Shown: positions 9,750 through 19,708, numbered from the stretch's first letter. The stretch is DNA of 34,289 nt from Hellea sp. (GCA_018645985.1 JABGVR010000011.1:1-34289), one strand, 5' to 3'. Translations and numbers: made by a program. Notes: generated from the letters alone by a model not told the origin.

Positions 9750-9777
9750 ACCCGGCTTTGAAGTCGGGTTTTTTTTT
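9750..9777 (+). terminator. Rho-independent terminator after the OmpA-family gene
   Basis: Hairpin ACCCGGCTTTGAAGTCGGGT followed by T9. Confidence 0.88.
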
Positions 9778-9850
9778 GCCATAAACCTTTAGATTTAGAA
9801 TTTATTTTCTTTTTACTTATTTATACATATAAAAAAGACAAGGTGCTAAT

Positions 9851-11110
9851 TTGACATATATCAGCTTAACGAAGGCGGAGCATAGTGTTGTAGACGCAAT
9901 TAGTGCTACCAAACATGAAATGTTAAGCATTGTCAAAGACTGGTCGAGTATAAATTCAGGAAGTTATAATCACTCTGGCTTAAAAGACATGAGGGAGCGT
10001 TTGTCCGATAGTTTTTCATCACTTCCTGGGGAAATAAGTGAACTCACTTTGGAAGAGGGACAGCAAATAGATCAAAAAGGAAATATAGAAACTGTAAATT
10101 ACGAATCTGCCTTAAAAATATCAGTACGTCCAAAAGCTCCGATTCAATTAGTATTAACTGGACATTACGATACTGTCTTTCCTGTAGATAGTCATTTTCA
10201 AAACTATGAAACTATAGGCGATGGTATTTTAAAGGGGCCAGGCGTTGCAGATATGAAAGGTGGTATTGTTGTGATGAAAACTGCCTTACAATTTTTTGAA
10301 ACCATGCCAATTTCAAAAAATATTGGCTATAATATTCTTCTTAGCCCTGATGAGGAAATTGGTTCATTAGGTTCAGCATCCATACTAGAAGACTTAGGAA
10401 GAGCATCCCATGCAGGACTGACTTATGAGCCATCACTTCCAGATGGATCATTGGCTGGTGCAAGAAAAGGGAGTGGTAATTTCACTGTGATCATAAAAGG
10501 ACGTGCCGCTCATGCCGGTAGGGAGCATCATTTAGGGAGGAATGCAATTGTTGCAATGGCTGAGTTTATAAATGGATTAGAAAAATTAAATGGAAAACGC
10601 GAGGGTTTAACAATAAATATAGCTAAAATTGAGGGAGGGGGACCCTCAAATATCGTTCCAGATCTTTCTATAGGTCATTTTAATATAAGAATGCAGGAGG
10701 AAGAAGATATGCAGTGGGTAAGCAATAAAATTAATATTTTAGTTGCACATATAAATGATAAAAAAGGAATTTTTGCTCACCTTCATGGTGGTTTTACTAG
10801 GCCACCTAAACCTATGTCACCAGCTAACGCAAGTGTTTTTGCATGGGTAAAAAAGGCTGGAAATCTATTAGGGCAAGAAATTAATTGGTCACCGAGTGGT
10901 GGAGTTTGTGAGGGTAATAATTTGTGGGCATCTGGCTGCCCAAATGTTGACACACTTGGAGTAATTGGCGGTGAAATTCATTCTGATAGAGAGTATATGA
11001 AAATCAATTCTTTGACAGAAAGAGCTAGATTATCATGTCTTATTCTTCTCAAAATTGCTAGCGGAGAATTTGATGCTATAAAAGCTAAAAAACTAGTTAA
11101 AAAATGTTAA
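9851..11110 (+). CDS. M20-family metallohydrolase (ArgE/DapE/carboxypeptidase G2-like), first gene of the AST operon
   Basis: LTGHYDTVFP, GPGVADMKGGIVVM, LLSPDEEIGSLGS, KGRAAHAGREHHLGRNA, GEIHSDREYM: zinc-ligand and catalytic motifs of the M20 family. TTG start with AAGGTG upstream; overlaps astA. Confidence 0.88.
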   Translation: MTYISLTKAEHSVVDAISATKHEMLSIVKDWSSINSGSYNHSGLKDMRERLSDSFSSLPGEISELTLEEGQQIDQKGNIETVNYESALKISVRPKAPIQLVLTGHYDTVFPVDSHFQNYETIGDGILKGPGVADMKGGIVVMKTALQFFETMPISKNIGYNILLSPDEEIGSLGSASILEDLGRASHAGLTYEPSLPDGSLAGARKGSGNFTVIIKGRAAHAGREHHLGRNAIVAMAEFINGLEKLNGKREGLTINIAKIEGGGPSNIVPDLSIGHFNIRMQEEEDMQWVSNKINILVAHINDKKGIFAHLHGGFTRPPKPMSPANASVFAWVKKAGNLLGQEINWSPSGGVCEGNNLWASGCPNVDTLGVIGGEIHSDREYMKINSLTERARLSCLILLKIASGEFDAIKAKKLVKKC

Positions 11111-12123
11111 TTGTACGTCCTGTATGTGCAAGTGACCTTGACGATATTTGTGACTTATCCAGACTAGCGGGGCCAGGATTTACATCCTTAGCTGTAAATA
11201 AAGAAGTGCATAAAGCGCGAATACAGCATTCAATAAAAAGTTTTTCTGATATAAAAAATAGATTGCCCAACCATCTATATATTTTAGTTGCTGAAGATAC
11301 CACTACGAACGAAGTTATTGGAATAAGTTCAATTAAAACTAACATAGGCGTAATAGACCCTTTTTTCAATTTTAGAATCTTACAGTTAGCCCAGAAATCA
11401 TCTGTTACTGGTTCGCGTTTCGATATGGCAGTTCTTGTTCTCGTTAATGAGTATGCAGGTTCTTCGGAAGTCGCTTCATTATTTATTAAGAGTGAGTATC
11501 GAGGAAAAGGAGCGGGTATGCTCATTTCTAAGGCAAGATTCATGCTTATTGCCGCAGATGAGGCGCGCTTCGGAAGTAAAATTATTTCAGAACTACGTGG
11601 CCAAGTATCTGAAAATGGTGAGTCCCCATTTTGGGATGCAATTGGAAAAAAGTTTTTCCGTATGGACTTTCAGAGTGCTGATGAGTTTTCTGCAGGTAAG
11701 GATAGTCGGTTTATTGTCGAATTAATGCCAAAACATCCCATCTACGTTGCGCTGCTTCCTGAAAGTGCTCAAAATGTTATTGGTAAAACTCATCCAAAAG
11801 GTATTGGAGCAAAACGCTATCTCGAGTCTGAGGGTTTTAGATATGATAATACGGTAGATATTTTTGATGCAGGGCCAACTATGGCTGTTTTAAAGAAAGA
11901 TATGCGAACTCTAAATGAAAGCTTTTTGGTAAAGTTACGAACTGAATCGTCTGATAAAAATTATAATATACAAGCTTTAATTAGTAATAACTCTTTAACA
12001 GAATTTCGATGTGCTTTAATTGATGTAATGAGAGTTGGTAGTAATTATTGTATTAACGCTGACAAAATGGAATGCCTTAAAATTAAAAATACTGGCACTG
12101 CTCGATTATGGATTAAGAAATGA
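11104..12123 (+). CDS. astA: Arginine N-succinyltransferase
   Basis: VRPVCASDLDDICDLSRLAGPGFTSL, RFDMAVLVLVNEYAGSSEVASLFIKSEYRGKGAGMLISKARF, FRMDFQSADEFSAGKDSRFIVELMPKHPIYVALLPESAQNVIGKTHP. Confidence 0.95.
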   Translation: MLIVRPVCASDLDDICDLSRLAGPGFTSLAVNKEVHKARIQHSIKSFSDIKNRLPNHLYILVAEDTTTNEVIGISSIKTNIGVIDPFFNFRILQLAQKSSVTGSRFDMAVLVLVNEYAGSSEVASLFIKSEYRGKGAGMLISKARFMLIAADEARFGSKIISELRGQVSENGESPFWDAIGKKFFRMDFQSADEFSAGKDSRFIVELMPKHPIYVALLPESAQNVIGKTHPKGIGAKRYLESEGFRYDNTVDIFDAGPTMAVLKKDMRTLNESFLVKLRTESSDKNYNIQALISNNSLTEFRCALIDVMRVGSNYCINADKMECLKIKNTGTARLWIKK

Positions 12124-13559
12124 AAAAATCTTTATTTATAAATGGTCAATGGTTTGAGGGCACTGGCAACCTTTTTAAATCAATAAACCCATCTGACGGA
12201 ACAGAATTATGGGAAGGAAATTCAGCTTCAAGCACAGAAATTAATGCAGCATTCGATGCAGCTAAGTCAGCACACAAAGTCTGGAGTAATATGTCATTTG
12301 TCTCGCGTAAGGAGATTATTTTAAAATTTAAAAACCTTGCACTTGAGGCTAACCATGAAATTTCTGAATTAATTTCAAAGGAAACAGGCAAACAACTTTG
12401 GGATTCAAAAGGTGAAGCATCTGCTCTGCCCAACAAAGTCGACGTATCCTTAACTTCTTACCTTGATAGAACTGGGAAAGTTAACAGAAATACACCATTT
12501 GGGAGTGCTGCTTTGCGACATAAATCTCACGGTGTATTTGCTGTTCTTGGTCCATATAATTTCCCCGCTCACTTACCTAATGGACAAATATTACCCGCAT
12601 TAATTGCTGGAAATACAATAGTTTTTAAACCCAGTGATCAAACACCTGCAGTTGGTGAGGCGCTCATTAAATTATATGAAAAGGCAGGTTTTCCAAAAGG
12701 TGTTATAAATATGGTTCAGGGTTCTGGAGCCGTAGGTAAACTAATGTTAGATCAGCCAGATTTGTCAGGTGTTTTATTTACAGGTTCAGCAGAATCTGGA
12801 AGAATGATTCATAAGAAATTCGGCGGAAAACCAGAGGTGATTCTGGCATTAGAGATGGGTGGTAATAATCCTATTATTGCCTGGGATGTAGATAATGCTA
12901 AAGAGGCTGCTAGCATAATTATACAATCAGCTTTCATAACTTCTGGCCAACGTTGTACTTGTGCTAGAAGGTTAATAGTGCCTGACAATGATAAGGGTCA
13001 ACTTATTGTAGAATCAACCATGGATGCAATGGATCGAATTACTATAAATAAATGGAATATAGAAGCTTCCATGGGTCCAGTAATAAATCAAGATGCTGCT
13101 AGTAAAATAGTTGAAGATGCTAATTCCCTTAATGGGAAAGTTATAAGAGCCTCTAGCATTTCTGAACTAGGTAGTGCTTTTGTTACCCCCGCTTTTATTG
13201 ATGTGACTGATACTAAAAAAATAGATAAAGAGATATTTGGTCCAGTTTTACAGGTTGTTCGTGTTCCTGATTGGGGTAGAGCAATATATGAAGCAAATAA
13301 TACGAATTTTGGATTAGCAGCAGGGCTTATTTCTAATAATAAAGATTTATGGGAGACCTTTCGCAATAACGTGAGAGCAGGAATTGTTAACTTTAATAGA
13401 CCGACAACTGGAGCAGCTAGTTTTTTACCTTTTGGAGGCCCAGGTTTTTCTGGTAATCATAACCCAGGGGCTTATTATTCTGCGGACTTTTGTGCTTGGC
13501 CAATGGCTAGCCAGATATCCAATAAACCATCAATATTAGAATTTAAAGGTTTGAGGTGA
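12120..13559 (+). CDS. astD: Succinylglutamate-semialdehyde dehydrogenase
   Basis: Aldehyde dehydrogenase fold: GPYNFPAHLPNGQILPALIAGNTIVFKPSDQTP, LALEMGGNNPI, ITSGQRCTCARRL; context astA/astB. Confidence 0.95.
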   Translation: MKKSLFINGQWFEGTGNLFKSINPSDGTELWEGNSASSTEINAAFDAAKSAHKVWSNMSFVSRKEIILKFKNLALEANHEISELISKETGKQLWDSKGEASALPNKVDVSLTSYLDRTGKVNRNTPFGSAALRHKSHGVFAVLGPYNFPAHLPNGQILPALIAGNTIVFKPSDQTPAVGEALIKLYEKAGFPKGVINMVQGSGAVGKLMLDQPDLSGVLFTGSAESGRMIHKKFGGKPEVILALEMGGNNPIIAWDVDNAKEAASIIIQSAFITSGQRCTCARRLIVPDNDKGQLIVESTMDAMDRITINKWNIEASMGPVINQDAASKIVEDANSLNGKVIRASSISELGSAFVTPAFIDVTDTKKIDKEIFGPVLQVVRVPDWGRAIYEANNTNFGLAAGLISNNKDLWETFRNNVRAGIVNFNRPTTGAASFLPFGGPGFSGNHNPGAYYSADFCAWPMASQISNKPSILEFKGLR

Positions 13560-13560
13560 A

Positions 13561-14886
13561 ATGGTTACTGTTGCAAACTTTGATGGTCTTATTGGATCAA
13601 CGCATAATTATGCAGGACTATCATTTGGAAATTTAGCTTCATTTTCTAATACGGGACTTACTTCGAATCCCCAAGCCGCTGCATTGCAGGGATTAGAAAA
13701 AATGAAAAAAATGGTAGACCTTGGCTTGTTTCAGGGAGTTTTACCTCCACACCAAAGGCCATATTTACCACTAGTACATAGTTTGGGATTTTATGGAAAT
13801 GACAAAGAAATTTTCGATTCTGCTTGGAAGCAATCACCGAATTTAATGATTAACTGTTTTTCAGCAAGTCCTATGTGGGCAGCTAACTCTGCTACAGTAA
13901 GTCCTTCATTTGATTGTGCCGATAAGCAACTTCATTTCACAGTAGCAAATATGTCAGAAATGTTTCACAGGTCAATTGAAAGTAATCAAACTTATAAATC
14001 TTTAAAGAAAGCTTTTCCTTTTGCCAATGTTCATAAAGCTCTTTTTAGCCATCCTTTTCTTGCAGATGAAGGCGCAGCAAATCATGTAAGGTTATGTGGA
14101 GAAAAGTCTAAAAAAGGGATAGAATTATTTGTTTATGGACGCGATGGATATACAAAATCTAATTTAGCTTACCCAGCAAGGCAAACACATCAAGCTAGTC
14201 AGACAATCATGCGTAACCATAGATTAGACAAATCATGCACAGTTTATGCAAAGCAATCAAAAATAGCTATTAATGCAGGTGCATTTCACAATGATGTGGT
14301 CTGTGTTGGAGCAATGAATACTTTATTTTATCATGAATTAGCATTTGAAGATATTGTTAAGCTTCAATCCGACATCAGAAAGGCTGCTTATGGAATTTTT
14401 GAGCCTATTTTTATTGAGGTAAAGGAGTCTGTAATACCTCTACGGGATGCTATTGAAACATACTTATTTAACTCTATGCTGGTAAAGCTTCCTGATCAAG
14501 AATATTTAACCCTTATAGCTCCGCTTGAAGTTAAGAAAAATGCAAAGGTCGAAAGTTTTTGTGAAAATTTAGTAGCCAGAAATAATACTATAAAAGATGT
14601 TTATTATGTAGATGTACGACAATCTATGCAAAATGGAGGAGGGCCTGCCTGTTTGAGGTTAGCTGTTCCATTGGAATCAGAAGAAAAAAAATTGATAAAT
14701 AATAAAAATATATTAACTGAAAACTTATATAGTGATTTAAAATTATGGATAATTAAACACTATCGAAAAGAGATAAGCCCAAATGACTTGCGCGATATTA
14801 ATTTAATGTATGAAAGCTTCTCCGCACTTGATGAACTTACAAATATTATGCAACTCGGTAGTGACTTTTATTCTTTTCAAAAATGA
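13561..14886 (+). CDS. astB: N-succinylarginine dihydrolase
   Basis: NFDGLIGSTHNYAGLSFGNLAS, AMWAANSATV-like segment (SPMWAANSATVSPS), FHNDVVCVGAMNTLFYHE, SMQNGGGPACLRLAVPL. Confidence 0.96.
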   Translation: MVTVANFDGLIGSTHNYAGLSFGNLASFSNTGLTSNPQAAALQGLEKMKKMVDLGLFQGVLPPHQRPYLPLVHSLGFYGNDKEIFDSAWKQSPNLMINCFSASPMWAANSATVSPSFDCADKQLHFTVANMSEMFHRSIESNQTYKSLKKAFPFANVHKALFSHPFLADEGAANHVRLCGEKSKKGIELFVYGRDGYTKSNLAYPARQTHQASQTIMRNHRLDKSCTVYAKQSKIAINAGAFHNDVVCVGAMNTLFYHELAFEDIVKLQSDIRKAAYGIFEPIFIEVKESVIPLRDAIETYLFNSMLVKLPDQEYLTLIAPLEVKKNAKVESFCENLVARNNTIKDVYYVDVRQSMQNGGGPACLRLAVPLESEEKKLINNKNILTENLYSDLKLWIIKHYRKEISPNDLRDINLMYESFSALDELTNIMQLGSDFYSFQK

Positions 14887-14896
14887 AATTTTGTAA

Positions 14897-16216
14897 TTAT
14901 TGATTAAGCTCATTCACAATGATATCGCGTATTTTAGCTTCTTTTTTAAAACCTAAACTTGAATATCCCAATATATCTACATTTGTAAGCTGTTGAATAT
15001 TTGCGAAGGCAGTTATTTGTGAACTAAACTTTTTAGTCCAATGAATGTGGTCAGCATAAATAACTAACGTGCTTGAACCATTTTTTTCAACTATAAACGG
15101 AAGCTCTGAGCTTCCTTCATATTTAACGATATCTCTATTAGATGTTAGATAAGCTATATGTTCGATAGTTCTTAATTTACTCATAGCAATTGTGCGGTTA
15201 TTTTCTTTGGCTGCTGCGCTAAATAATTTCAATGCGAATTTCTTGTCAGTTATTGTATCAAGCGACTTAAAAAGCCTCCTTCGATATTTTTTTGTGTAAG
15301 TTTTATTTTTATAAAAAAAGTTCACTAGGTTCGTATCAGCCCCCCATCCCTTTAAAATTTCTTTTTCATTGTTTCTTTGCCTGTGAGCATCCTCATAGCT
15401 GACTATAAATTCAGCATTATTATAATAACCAACACCCATAAAAGCATCACTTAAGTAATCTATGCCTGCCTGTCCGGCACCAAGTTTAATGGTTGTTCCT
15501 GTGTATGCATTAGCATAAGCGAGACGGTCTATTTGCTTTCTATATACTTTATTATTTGTTTCTGGGTCTGTATTAAATTCAGAATGCAGTCTTCGTGAAG
15601 CATTATGTTTACCTGCCAGAGAGTTAAAGCCTGACCATATATCGGTTCCTGCCTTTTTTACGCAAGTATACCCTGAGCATTTTGTACTGGCTGCACCTTT
15701 ACTAATTCTAATAATTGTAACCCCAAATTCCTCAAAACCTTTAGCTAGTTGAAAAATGGTATTTGAACTATGTTTTGGAATGAACATTACAAGGTCTTCA
15801 AAGTTTTTCACTTTGCTTCCAAGTTTGCTAATATTTTTAACGACGCGTACGGGAGTTTCTATTAAGTTTGTTGTACGATTTTTTGCTGAATCTAGGATGG
15901 CTAACCCTGTAGAGCGGTTCCGTAATACTTCGGTTGCTTGTATTTCCTGAATATGGATTTTAGCTTGCTTTGTACCTAAAATCTTTTTTGATTTATTATT
16001 ATTTATAATTTCATATTCAAGCATATATCCAATTTTAGTAGCTTTGGGATTAACTTGATGATTAGAGCTTTTCATAAAGTTTTCGCCAAGAAAATTAATA
16101 GCATTTTGGCTTGTTTCGTACTTTGTCAGGTCTTGGGAGTATGATGATGGAGAACTAAATATATAAGTAAAAGCAATTAAATTTACTATACCTGTATGTA
16201 TAAGTTTGATTACCAT
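14897..16216 (-). CDS. Secreted/periplasmic protein of unknown function, 439 aa
   Basis: Long complete ORF with N-terminal signal-like segment (MVIKLIHTGIVNLIAFTYIFSSPSSYSQ); no family I can name with confidence. Confidence 0.75.
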   Translation of the reverse strand: MVIKLIHTGIVNLIAFTYIFSSPSSYSQDLTKYETSQNAINFLGENFMKSSNHQVNPKATKIGYMLEYEIINNNKSKKILGTKQAKIHIQEIQATEVLRNRSTGLAILDSAKNRTTNLIETPVRVVKNISKLGSKVKNFEDLVMFIPKHSSNTIFQLAKGFEEFGVTIIRISKGAASTKCSGYTCVKKAGTDIWSGFNSLAGKHNASRRLHSEFNTDPETNNKVYRKQIDRLAYANAYTGTTIKLGAGQAGIDYLSDAFMGVGYYNNAEFIVSYEDAHRQRNNEKEILKGWGADTNLVNFFYKNKTYTKKYRRRLFKSLDTITDKKFALKLFSAAAKENNRTIAMSKLRTIEHIAYLTSNRDIVKYEGSSELPFIVEKNGSSTLVIYADHIHWTKKFSSQITAFANIQQLTNVDILGYSSLGFKKEAKIRDIIVNELNQ

Positions 16217-16325
16217 ACTTTAGATATAGTCAAACTCATATAAAAAACCAATAAATCATTTGGTATTACAATATAATTTTAATTTTTAATTCAAAATTAT
16301 TTATAGTTTAAATGCTATTAGATAC

Positions 16326-16354
16326 TTGAAGACTTGCTCAGCTTGGTCTAGATG
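16326..16354 (+). promoter_or_regulatory. Putative promoter of tRNA-His
   Basis: TTGAAG (16326-16331), 17-nt spacer, TAGATG (16349-16354), ~16 nt before the tRNA; same layout as the tRNA-Lys promoter. Confidence 0.5.
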
Positions 16355-16370
16355 GCCTTACGACCATTGT

Positions 16371-16447
16371 GCCGCTTTAGCTCAGTTGGTTAGAGCGCTG
16401 GTTTGTGGAACCAGAGGTCCTCAGTTCGAGCCTGAGAAGCGGTACCA
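16371..16447 (+). tRNA. tRNA-His (anticodon GTG)
   Basis: GCCGCTT-TA-GCTC...GAGC-G-CTGGT-TTGTGGA-ACCAG-AGGTC-CTCAG-TTCGAGC-CTGAG-AAGCGGT-A-CCA; cloverleaf closes, anticodon GTG, encoded CCA. Confidence 0.95.
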
Positions 16448-16496
16448 TTCTAATTTATGCAGTTAACTTATTTGAACAATGGTATAGATCAATAAG

Positions 16497-17282
16497 CTAT
16501 ACTGAAAATTGTTCCCTCAATATTTTTTCACTTAAACCCTGCTCTTTATCGAACAATAAAGTTAAAGATGTTTCTTTATCTTGTGAGATTTCAACATGAG
16601 TTATATTACGAATTTCCATATTATCTGCTGAAGCAGCTACGGGTCTTTTTTCAGCATCTAAAACTTCAAATTCCACATTTCTATCAGCATTTAAAAGAGC
16701 GCCCCGCCATCTTCTGGGTCTAAATGCGCTAATGGGTGTTAGCGCCAAAATATGGGCTGCTTGAGGCACTACTGGTCCATGAGCAGAAAGGTTATAAGCA
16801 GTTGATCCAGTAGGAGTTGCAAGTAAAACCCCGTCCGCAATCAAGCATTCTAAGCGTATTTTTTTATCAACTTTTATTCTTATGTGGGCAGCTTGTTGAG
16901 TTTGCCGATAGAGTGAAACTTCATTAAAGGCTAACTCCTCAAATGTTCCTCCTGCTCCTTTGGCTATCATTTTTAACGGCTTAACTGTGGTGGGTTCTGC
17001 TGCAGATAATCGAGAAATTAAGTCATCTTCATTGAATTCATTCATCAAGAAACCAATAGTTCCTTTGTTCATTCCATAAACGGGTAGTCCTCTTCGAATC
17101 AATGTCATATATCTTCTGAGAGTACGCAGCATAAACCCATCTCCACCAAGAGCTACTATAGCATCAGCGTTAGCTGCATCATGATTGCCGTACTTTTCTA
17201 TTAATGAATCACGAGCAGACTTTGCTTCTTTTCTAGCAGTACTAACAAAAGCTAATTTTTCGAATTTTTTTTCTTTGATCAC
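16497..17282 (-). CDS. nadK: NAD kinase
   Basis: ADAIVALGGDGFMLRTLRR, YGMNKGTIGFLMNEF, LIADGVLLATPTGSTAYNLSAHGPVV motifs. Confidence 0.96.
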   Translation of the reverse strand: MIKEKKFEKLAFVSTARKEAKSARDSLIEKYGNHDAANADAIVALGGDGFMLRTLRRYMTLIRRGLPVYGMNKGTIGFLMNEFNEDDLISRLSAAEPTTVKPLKMIAKGAGGTFEELAFNEVSLYRQTQQAAHIRIKVDKKIRLECLIADGVLLATPTGSTAYNLSAHGPVVPQAAHILALTPISAFRPRRWRGALLNADRNVEFEVLDAEKRPVAASADNMEIRNITHVEISQDKETSLTLLFDKEQGLSEKILREQFSV

Positions 17283-17312
17283 TATTACTCCAAATTTTAA
17301 AAAATTTATGTT

Positions 17313-17762
17313 TTATTTGATACCTGGTGTTGTCATTGCTTTTAGGTAAATGAGTAAAGCAGTTCTATCTTCTTGTTTTCTGATTCCTACAAAGCTCATT
17401 CTGGTACCTTCCATAAATTCATTAGGTTTCTGTATATAGGCGTTTAAGGTTTCATCGTCCCAAATTACGTTTGAGTTGCCCATAGCTTTAGAGTAATTAA
17501 AGTTAGGTTTATTTCCTGCGGTTGTACCGTAAATATTCCAAAGGTTTGGTCCAACCTTATTCTTTCCTTCTATATCTAATGAGTGACAGGCTCTGCAGCG
17601 CTTATAGATTATTCTTCCGCGCTCAAATGGTGATAATGATATTTTATTTACAGATTTTTCTGCAGATAATGTAGGCTGTTTTTCATTTATATTTGTTTTC
17701 TTGTCTGTATTGTTACAAGATATTAGTATAAATATACAAAAAAATATTATCGCTATACGCAT
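17313..17762 (-). CDS. Class I c-type cytochrome with predicted lipoprotein anchor
   Basis: Haem site CRACH, GPNLWNIYG, distal Met segment GTRMSFVGI; lipobox-like ILISC near the N-terminus. Confidence 0.87.
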   Translation of the reverse strand: MRIAIIFFCIFILISCNNTDKKTNINEKQPTLSAEKSVNKISLSPFERGRIIYKRCRACHSLDIEGKNKVGPNLWNIYGTTAGNKPNFNYSKAMGNSNVIWDDETLNAYIQKPNEFMEGTRMSFVGIRKQEDRTALLIYLKAMTTPGIK

Positions 17763-17918
17763 GGACTTCCTTAATTTGATATATTTACTATCATTGTGGT
17801 TATATTATTGAAAGGCTCAAACTATTAAAAATAATAAGTATTAAAATATAACGCGGCAAAATGGTACTATATTTTTAAATTCTTTATGTGTCATATAGAG
17901 GTTTAATAAGAGGAAAAA

Positions 17919-19670
17919 ATGTCATTCACTCCACCAATTAAGTTAATACAATACCTGATCGAGCATAGTATTGATCTTGATAGTATATTAAGTACGCCTA
18001 CATTCGAAGGGATTAATATGGAGCTGATAGGTGACGTTCTTTTGGCGGCATCAAAGTTTTCACAGAATAAATGGGCGCCTTTGAATTGGGCTGGCGATCA
18101 AAACCCAGCAAAGTTAATAGATGGGCAGGTAATAACTACTCCTGGTTTCAAACAGGCGTACAAAGATTTTGTTGATGCTGAATGGCTTTCAATAGCAACT
18201 CCCTCTGAAGTTGGCGGAATGGGCTTGCCTCAAGTTGTTAAAGTTGGCACGGATGAAATGTTTTATGCTGCAAACATGGCTCTTGGATTATGTCCTATGT
18301 TAACTTCTAGTGCAGCAAAAGCCATATTGGCTCATGCTGATAAACCTATCAGAGATATATATTTGCCAAAAATGATTTGCGGTGAATGGACAGGAGCTAT
18401 GTGCCTAACTGAACCTCAAGCTGGATCTGATTTAGGCCCCGTTAGAACAAAGGCTGTGGATAATGGAGATGGAACGTACTCGATAACGGGTCAAAAAATT
18501 TACATCACATGGGGTGATCATGATGTAGCTGATAATATAATTCATTTAGTATTAGCTCGTTTACCTGATGCTCCAGAGGGATCGAAAGGTATATCTTTAT
18601 TTTTGTGCCCTAAGTTTATGGTGAATGATAATGGAGAATTAGGTTCTAGAAATAGCTTTTCTGCTATTGGGCTTGAGCATAAATTAGGCATTCACGGATC
18701 CCCTACATGTGTGATGGAGTTTAGTGCTGCTAAGGGTTGGCTTGTTGGGGAGGAAAACCAAGGCCTTTCCTGTATGTTTACTATGATGAATGAGGCCCGC
18801 TTATTTGTAGGAGTTCAAGGTGTTGCGATTGGTGAGAGAGCATACCAAGCTGCATTGCAATATTCAAACGATAGAGTGCAGGGACGAACTATCACTGGTA
18901 TTGAGTCAATTAATGGACACCCCGATGTACGAAGAAGTTTAATAGATATGAAGGTCAAGTTATTAAGTGCTAGGGCGATATGTCTTGCTGCTGCTGCTGC
19001 TGGGGACATAGCAAGTCATTCAAGTGATGAAAACATCAGAAAAGAAGCTCATATCCGTGAAGCTTTGCTCACGCCTATAGCTAAGGCATATGGATCTGAT
19101 ATTGGTGTTGAAGTTAGCTCTTTGGGCGTTCAAGTTCACGGAGGAATGGGTTTTGTTGAAGAGACGGGTGCCGCGCAACATTATAGAGATAGTAGAATTG
19201 CTCCGATATATGAGGGAACTAACGGAATCCAAGCTATAGATTTAGTGGGAAGGAAATTAAGGCGGGATGGCGGTTCAGGTATGAATGCTTTAATGGTAGA
19301 CTTAAAAAAAATCTATAATCTAGCAAATACGTCTTCACTTGATTTAACAGAATGTTCATTATCACTAAAGGAGGGCATTCAAACATTAGAGCTTGCTACT
19401 GATATTATGCTCCAAGCAGATGAAATTGACGCATTATCTGCTGCTACGCCTTATTTAAACATTGTTGCAAGCGTGATATCTGGTGCTTTTATCCTGAAAG
19501 CAGTTGTAAATGGCGCGATTGCTGGGGATGAAAATACAGAAAATATGATATCTCTCTGCAATTATCATCTAAAATCTATAATGCCGTTGGCAAAAAACTC
19601 TATTGAATTTTTAAAAAGTCCAAACAAGTTAGTTTTTGATTTCCCTAGGGAACAGCTTGCTGATTTGTAA
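17919..19670 (+). CDS. Acyl-CoA dehydrogenase
   Basis: MCLTEPQAGSDLGPVRTKA, YSITGQKIYITWGDHD, VQVHGGMGFVEETGAAQHYRDSRIAPIYEGTNGIQAIDLVGRKL motifs. Confidence 0.94.
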   Translation: MSFTPPIKLIQYLIEHSIDLDSILSTPTFEGINMELIGDVLLAASKFSQNKWAPLNWAGDQNPAKLIDGQVITTPGFKQAYKDFVDAEWLSIATPSEVGGMGLPQVVKVGTDEMFYAANMALGLCPMLTSSAAKAILAHADKPIRDIYLPKMICGEWTGAMCLTEPQAGSDLGPVRTKAVDNGDGTYSITGQKIYITWGDHDVADNIIHLVLARLPDAPEGSKGISLFLCPKFMVNDNGELGSRNSFSAIGLEHKLGIHGSPTCVMEFSAAKGWLVGEENQGLSCMFTMMNEARLFVGVQGVAIGERAYQAALQYSNDRVQGRTITGIESINGHPDVRRSLIDMKVKLLSARAICLAAAAAGDIASHSSDENIRKEAHIREALLTPIAKAYGSDIGVEVSSLGVQVHGGMGFVEETGAAQHYRDSRIAPIYEGTNGIQAIDLVGRKLRRDGGSGMNALMVDLKKIYNLANTSSLDLTECSLSLKEGIQTLELATDIMLQADEIDALSAATPYLNIVASVISGAFILKAVVNGAIAGDENTENMISLCNYHLKSIMPLAKNSIEFLKSPNKLVFDFPREQLADL

Positions 19671-19708
19671 TTCATACTTCATATGAAGCTCTAGCTATAG
19701 GAGTTCTA

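Noticed and set aside
11097-11543. 148-aa minus-strand ORF antisense to astA
   Set aside because: Shadow ORF of astA; no domain and no start context better than chance.
16405-16599. 64-aa plus-strand ORF beginning inside tRNA-His
   Set aside because: Starts within the tRNA and runs antisense over the nadK 3' end; no independent coding support.
18986-19005. (GCT)n-like trinucleotide run in the acyl-CoA dehydrogenase gene
   Set aside because: Simply encodes a short Ala run (AAAAA) in a helix; too short to suggest a contingency locus.
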